This document shows positions 60,500-64,000 of a stretch of 64,000 nucleotides of DNA, piece by piece (position 1 is the stretch's first letter; the number at the start of each line of letters is the position of its first letter). Origin of the DNA: Yponomeuta sedellus (lineage: Eukaryota > Arthropoda > Insecta > Lepidoptera > Yponomeutidae); NCBI GenBank assembly GCA_934045075.1, contig OW203736.1, forward strand, positions 3,454,591 through 3,518,590, written 5' to 3'. The translations under genes were made by a program, and so were the position numbers. Below the pieces are notes generated by a model. It had not been told where the DNA came from and did not search any database. It saw only the letters and a list, made by a program, of their open reading frames with translations.

Positions 60500-60568
60500 C
60501 ATCAACCCATTATGTCCCCACCGAGGGCACGGGTCTCTTCCCTAAGGAAGGTATAGGCCATATTCTTA
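60500..60568 (-). repeat. 5S-derived SINE, short tail fragment
   Basis: ATCAACCCATTATGTCCCCA and GGCACGGGTCTCTTCC, then an early break. Confidence 0.45.
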
Positions 60569-60784
60569 AGTATTTACTTAGTATAATTCTCAATTACGAA
60601 ACCGGCCCTAAATTAAATAAAACTTAGTTCGGAGGAGGTTAAATCGGACGAGTCGCATGCAGTGGAGAGGTTACCTAATAGTGCCCCAGAGGATCGCCCG
60701 AGGCTAAGGTTTGTTTTGTAAGCAGAACTGAATCCATTCTCCAATTAATTAGAGACTAAAGAAAACATTGTTTATGGCAACACA

Positions 60785-61022
60785 ATTATATTGTAACTAG
60801 CTGTGCCCCGCGGCGTCAACCGCGGTTTATTAGGTAAAATAAATTGTGTATAAACAGTAAAATATATTTTCCCGGAGTAAAACGTAACCTGTGCGTTAAT
60901 ACGGGGTGTCGGCTAACTTCACAAAAAAAAGCTCCATCCGTTTAGACGTGAAGAAGTAACACACACACACTCATAAACTTTCGCCTTTATAATTAATGTG
61001 ATGTCATTAGTGTGATGTGATG
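60785..61022 (-). mobile_element. Helitron-like non-autonomous element
   Basis: AACTAGCTGTGCCCCGCGGC at one end and TTCGCCTTTATAATTAATGT at the other; family of 18893. Confidence 0.5.
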
Positions 61023-61111
61023 TATCCGGTTTTAGTGTTTTAAGTTGTAAACTGATTGTCTCTCTTTCTCTCTCCCTCTGCGTGACCGAATATCCACGGC
61101 GTGTGTCGTGT

Positions 61112-61330
61112 AGGTATCAATGGTATCAACCCTTTGTATGTCCCTACCAGGACTGTTATCGCAGGACTGTTAGGCTATACGCTTCTTTTTGTGTTCCGAG
61201 GCCATACTTCACCACGGCGACCAAGTCCGGGTTGGTGGAGGATTGTCAGAAGTTGTCAAGCCGCCTATAAAACTCTGACATGGCTTAACGACTGCCATTA
61301 CATGACAGCCAGCGCTAACGGCTTAGCGTT
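61112..61330 (-). repeat. 5S-derived SINE, tail half, diverged
   Basis: TATCAACCCTTTGTATGTCC to AGCCAGCGCTAACGGCTTAG. Confidence 0.6.
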
Positions 61331-61609
61331 GTTCTGTTATGAATGAATAAATTATCTGGTTCCTAACATATTTTAAACTTTCGCGACTTGTAGACATAGA
61401 ACAGAACGTCGAGGTAAAATAGCAATAAATTACTACGCGATTAAGCCCCGAAAATATTCTAACTATATCTGGTTCCTAGTGCTGCGTTTGTCAAATCTAA
61501 AGGACTGGTTTCTGTCACACTCTTTCCTGAGAAATTCGAAGAGAATACACTACAGCAAACTATTTAATTAACGAAATTCTCAATTGAGAAACTAGCCTAC
61601 AATCCACTA

Positions 61610-61953
61610 CAGTACTACACATCATAAAAGTCCCTTCGGGAATCTTCGTTCGCGCAGTCTGGGAAGAAGTGTAACGAAAGTACCCGAAGCTATAAGTACA
61701 TTCAACATGATCTTTAACCGATACGGTTAAGGTGCAGAATTGATTGCCGCAGTAGCGCTACCTATTTCGCTCACGCTAATATTGCCAAACTAATAGTCAC
61801 CTGCGTCGATGACGTTGAATCAACCAATAGCAACAAAGGCGCGCGGCCTGCCATAAAATGAAACTATCTGATTGGTCGATCAACTTGCCGCACATCCAAA
61901 ATTTGGTCATCTGCGCAGGTACAACCGCGAGACTTATTTCTTGTGTAGCACTG
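61610..61953 (+). mobile_element. 344-bp MITE, TA-flanked, copy 2
   Basis: Same ends, length and sequence as 43406-43749, with a few substitutions. Confidence 0.8.
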
Positions 61954-61954
61954 T

Positions 61955-62330
61955 ACCACAAAACTTCACCCTGAGCCACCGTTGAACAAACATTTCACTC
62001 CGCAAGCTCGCAAATAAAACAAAACTACACCTCTTTCAACTTGGAATATAGTTGAAGTGGCATAGAAAATAAGAAAAAGAACTCTTCCCCCTTGAAGATG
62101 CAATTTAAAAGAACTGTGCGCCTTCCCACGTTGACAATAAAGCTCAATTAGGGCTAGCAAATTGCGCCTCAAGCAGACAATAAAGGTAGGCGGTAAATTT
62201 CATGCGTTTGACACTTTACTTTATCGCAGTGCGCATAGAAACAAGGTATTTTCTTACAATAAATGAAAACGAAAGTAGGGAACGTTCTGTAAGGCACCTA
62301 TTGTAAAAATTTTGACAATATTTTATATTG
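61955..62330. other. Gene-free AT-rich stretch
   Basis: Short open frames on the minus strand have no recognisable motif. I see no exon, RNA gene or repeat that I can name. Confidence 0.35.
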
Positions 62331-62334
62331 TCAA

Positions 62335-62620
62335 AAACGTGTTAGTGCATTAAAAAGAGTATAATCATGTGGGTACAGCGCAATCATTCCGATGTAAAAA
62401 CCTAACTGCAAAGTAGGTACTCGGGGGTGCAAGTGATGCAAATTGCTTCGGCCCGATGTCGCTGCCTGTACGTAATACAGAGAATAAAGAATAAAATCTA
62501 ATAGGCGATTTTATTCGATTTTATTGCTCAGTTGGAAAGAGCGCTGGCACGGATAGCCAGAGGTTGCGGGTTCGAATCCCGGCATGGGTGAATTTTTTAG
62601 GCTCTAAATAGGTTTTTAAT
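62335..62620 (+). repeat. tRNA-like SINE family A
   Basis: Inverse tail at the left (GTGTTAGTGCATTAAAAAGA), body inverse, then plus-strand head with GGAAAGAGCGCTGGCACGGA and B box GGTTCGAATCCC. Confidence 0.7.
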
Positions 62621-63034
62621 AGTACATTATGATATAAATGCGGTGAGTTGAAAATTACAGCCGAGGCGATATTACTAGCCCGAGCCATCGGCGAGGGCTA
62701 TAAGGAAGCAGATGCTGTAATTTTCAAAGCGCACGTATGTCATACGACGTTTTATAACATATTTACGAGGAAATTAATAAAATTCTGACTTTGTTATCAT
62801 CACTACTTGACGACATTTTGAAATAAAAACAATAAATCGAAAAGAAAAAGCGCGCGGATTTATTTTTACTTGTCCACAAATAAGCGATGCGCGCGCATTA
62901 ACTTTTTTTTTTTTTTAGGCAAAGGTACAAAAACAGCCAGTATTATTAATAAAAAAAATTAATATTTTTGTGTTTTTGTTATAGATAAATGGTTGTAATT
63001 TATTGTCAAAATAAATTAAATTAAAGATTACACT

Positions 63035-63500
63035 ATTTTTATTTTTAATGCACTAACCCGTGCTAAGGAACAAATTTAAAAACCTATTTAGAGGCTAAAA
63101 ATTTCACCCATACCGGGATTCGAACCCGCAACCTCTGGCTATCCGTACCAGCGCTCTACCAATGAGCCAATGGGCGACTCACGGCATCAGTGAAATTTCG
63201 AACCTCTTTACAATATTCTCTGCAATAGTGTAATCATGTGGGTACAGTGATATCGTTCCGATGTTAAAACCTAACTGCAAAGTAGGTGGTCGGGGCTGTA
63301 AGTAATGCAATTTGCTTAAGTCAGATGTCGCTGCCTGTACGTAGTACAGAGAATATTGTAAAGAGGTTCGAAATTTCACTGATGCCGTGAGTCGCCCATT
63401 GGCTCAATTGGTAGAGCGCTGGGAAGGATAGCCAGAGGTTGCGGGTTCGAATCCCGGTATGGGTGAAATTTTTAGCCTCTAAATAGGTTTTTAAATTAAA
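63035..63500. repeat. tRNA-like SINE family A, inverted pair forming a 450-bp palindrome
   Basis: A minus-strand copy (head complement 63110-63175) faces a plus-strand copy (head 63391-63465). Both keep tails AACCTATTTAGAGGC and inverse, so the whole is a large imperfect palindrome. Confidence 0.8.
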
Positions 63501-63819
63501 TTAAAGAATTAAATGTTTATTTGTTATATTTTATTTCCCAAAGTTAATTTTATTCATAAAATATTGACCACTTTCTTGACATAAAACCTCTTTGCTAAGA
63601 TTTTTAAAAGTATAGTTCATTTTTAGACGGAGTATCTTAAAACTTTATTAAAAAAAACACGTGCCTTTTACATTACATTATCGCACAAGTACGTAATGGG
63701 TTAGTATCAGATGATCGTAAAGTACCTGCAGCAACTTAGTTTTCCGTCATTTTGAGACCTATGAAGTCCCGAAAAGAATATTTTTATGGTCTGGTTTTTA
63801 AATATTCAATTTTTTTAAG

Positions 63820-63915
63820 GTTTATTAACGTAATTCCGGATTAACTGACTTTTTTGTCGATTTTTTATGGTTAAATTTATTTCCGTAATTCCGGATTAAC
63901 TGACTTTTTTGTCGG
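63820..63915. repeat. 31-bp direct repeat
   Basis: CGTAATTCCGGATTAACTGA CTTTTTTGTCG occurs at about 63830 and 63884, separated by AT-rich sequence. Confidence 0.8.
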
Positions 63916-64000
63916 CAGAGGCTGACCAGGTTTCCGTCAGAGACGAGCAACCGACGCGACGGCGTGAGCTTCGTCTTTACTCACTATGATTAATCTCTGC

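Overview
The window looks like animal, most likely insect and probably lepidopteran (moth or butterfly), nuclear DNA. It has short GC-rich exons in AT-rich introns, and introns packed with tRNA- and 5S-derived SINEs, RTE-type LINE ends, TA- and TTA-flanked MITEs, Helitron-like tails, mariner/hAT DNA transposons and an env-bearing gypsy-type (errantivirus) element. The order assignment is inference from the repeat families; no marker gene fixes it.

One host gene runs through most of the window on the minus strand: a myotubularin-related phosphoinositide 3-phosphatase of the MTMR6/7/8 type. I reconstructed 16 coding exons from 48302 down to about 2735. Every intron has GT..AG ends and the reading phases agree across all junctions, giving 744 codons plus a stop. 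Domain order is PH-GRAM (exons 1-2), phosphatase (exons 3-11) with the CSDGWDR catalytic loop in exon 8, a linker (exons 12-14) and a C-terminal FYVE-type zinc finger (exons 15-16). Only about the first ten residues (first coding exon) were not found.

Region by region: 1-2.2 kb, SINEs. 2.2-8.1 kb, exons 16 to 12 with two minisatellites. 8.7-16.7 kb, a complete LTR/LTR errantivirus with identical 208-bp LTRs, a degraded gag, a -1 frameshift site, pol and env. 18.7-24.2 kb, exons 11-9 with SINEs, a hAT-like MITE and a solo LTR. 24.6-29.3 kb, a nest of hAT, Tc1/mariner and a third repeat. 30.6-34.2 kb, a LINE whose ends are inverted repeats. 34.7-48.3 kb, exons 8-1 among SINEs, MITEs and LINE ends. 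48.3-64 kb, only repeats and degraded transposons that I could recognise.

The most unusual signal is in the host gene itself. At six exons (5, 6, 8, 12, 13, 16) the exon-intron junction, meaning the exon edge plus its splice site, has been tandemly duplicated. Units are 29, 30, 62, 66, 100 and about 180 bp, forming arrays of extra donor or acceptor sites inside the intron or 3' end. At exon 12 the proximal units are exactly 30 bp and in phase, so each alternative donor would add ten residues without a frameshift. Later transposons have split several of these arrays. A second notable item is a dispersed SINE whose head resembles 5S rRNA including its internal promoter region.
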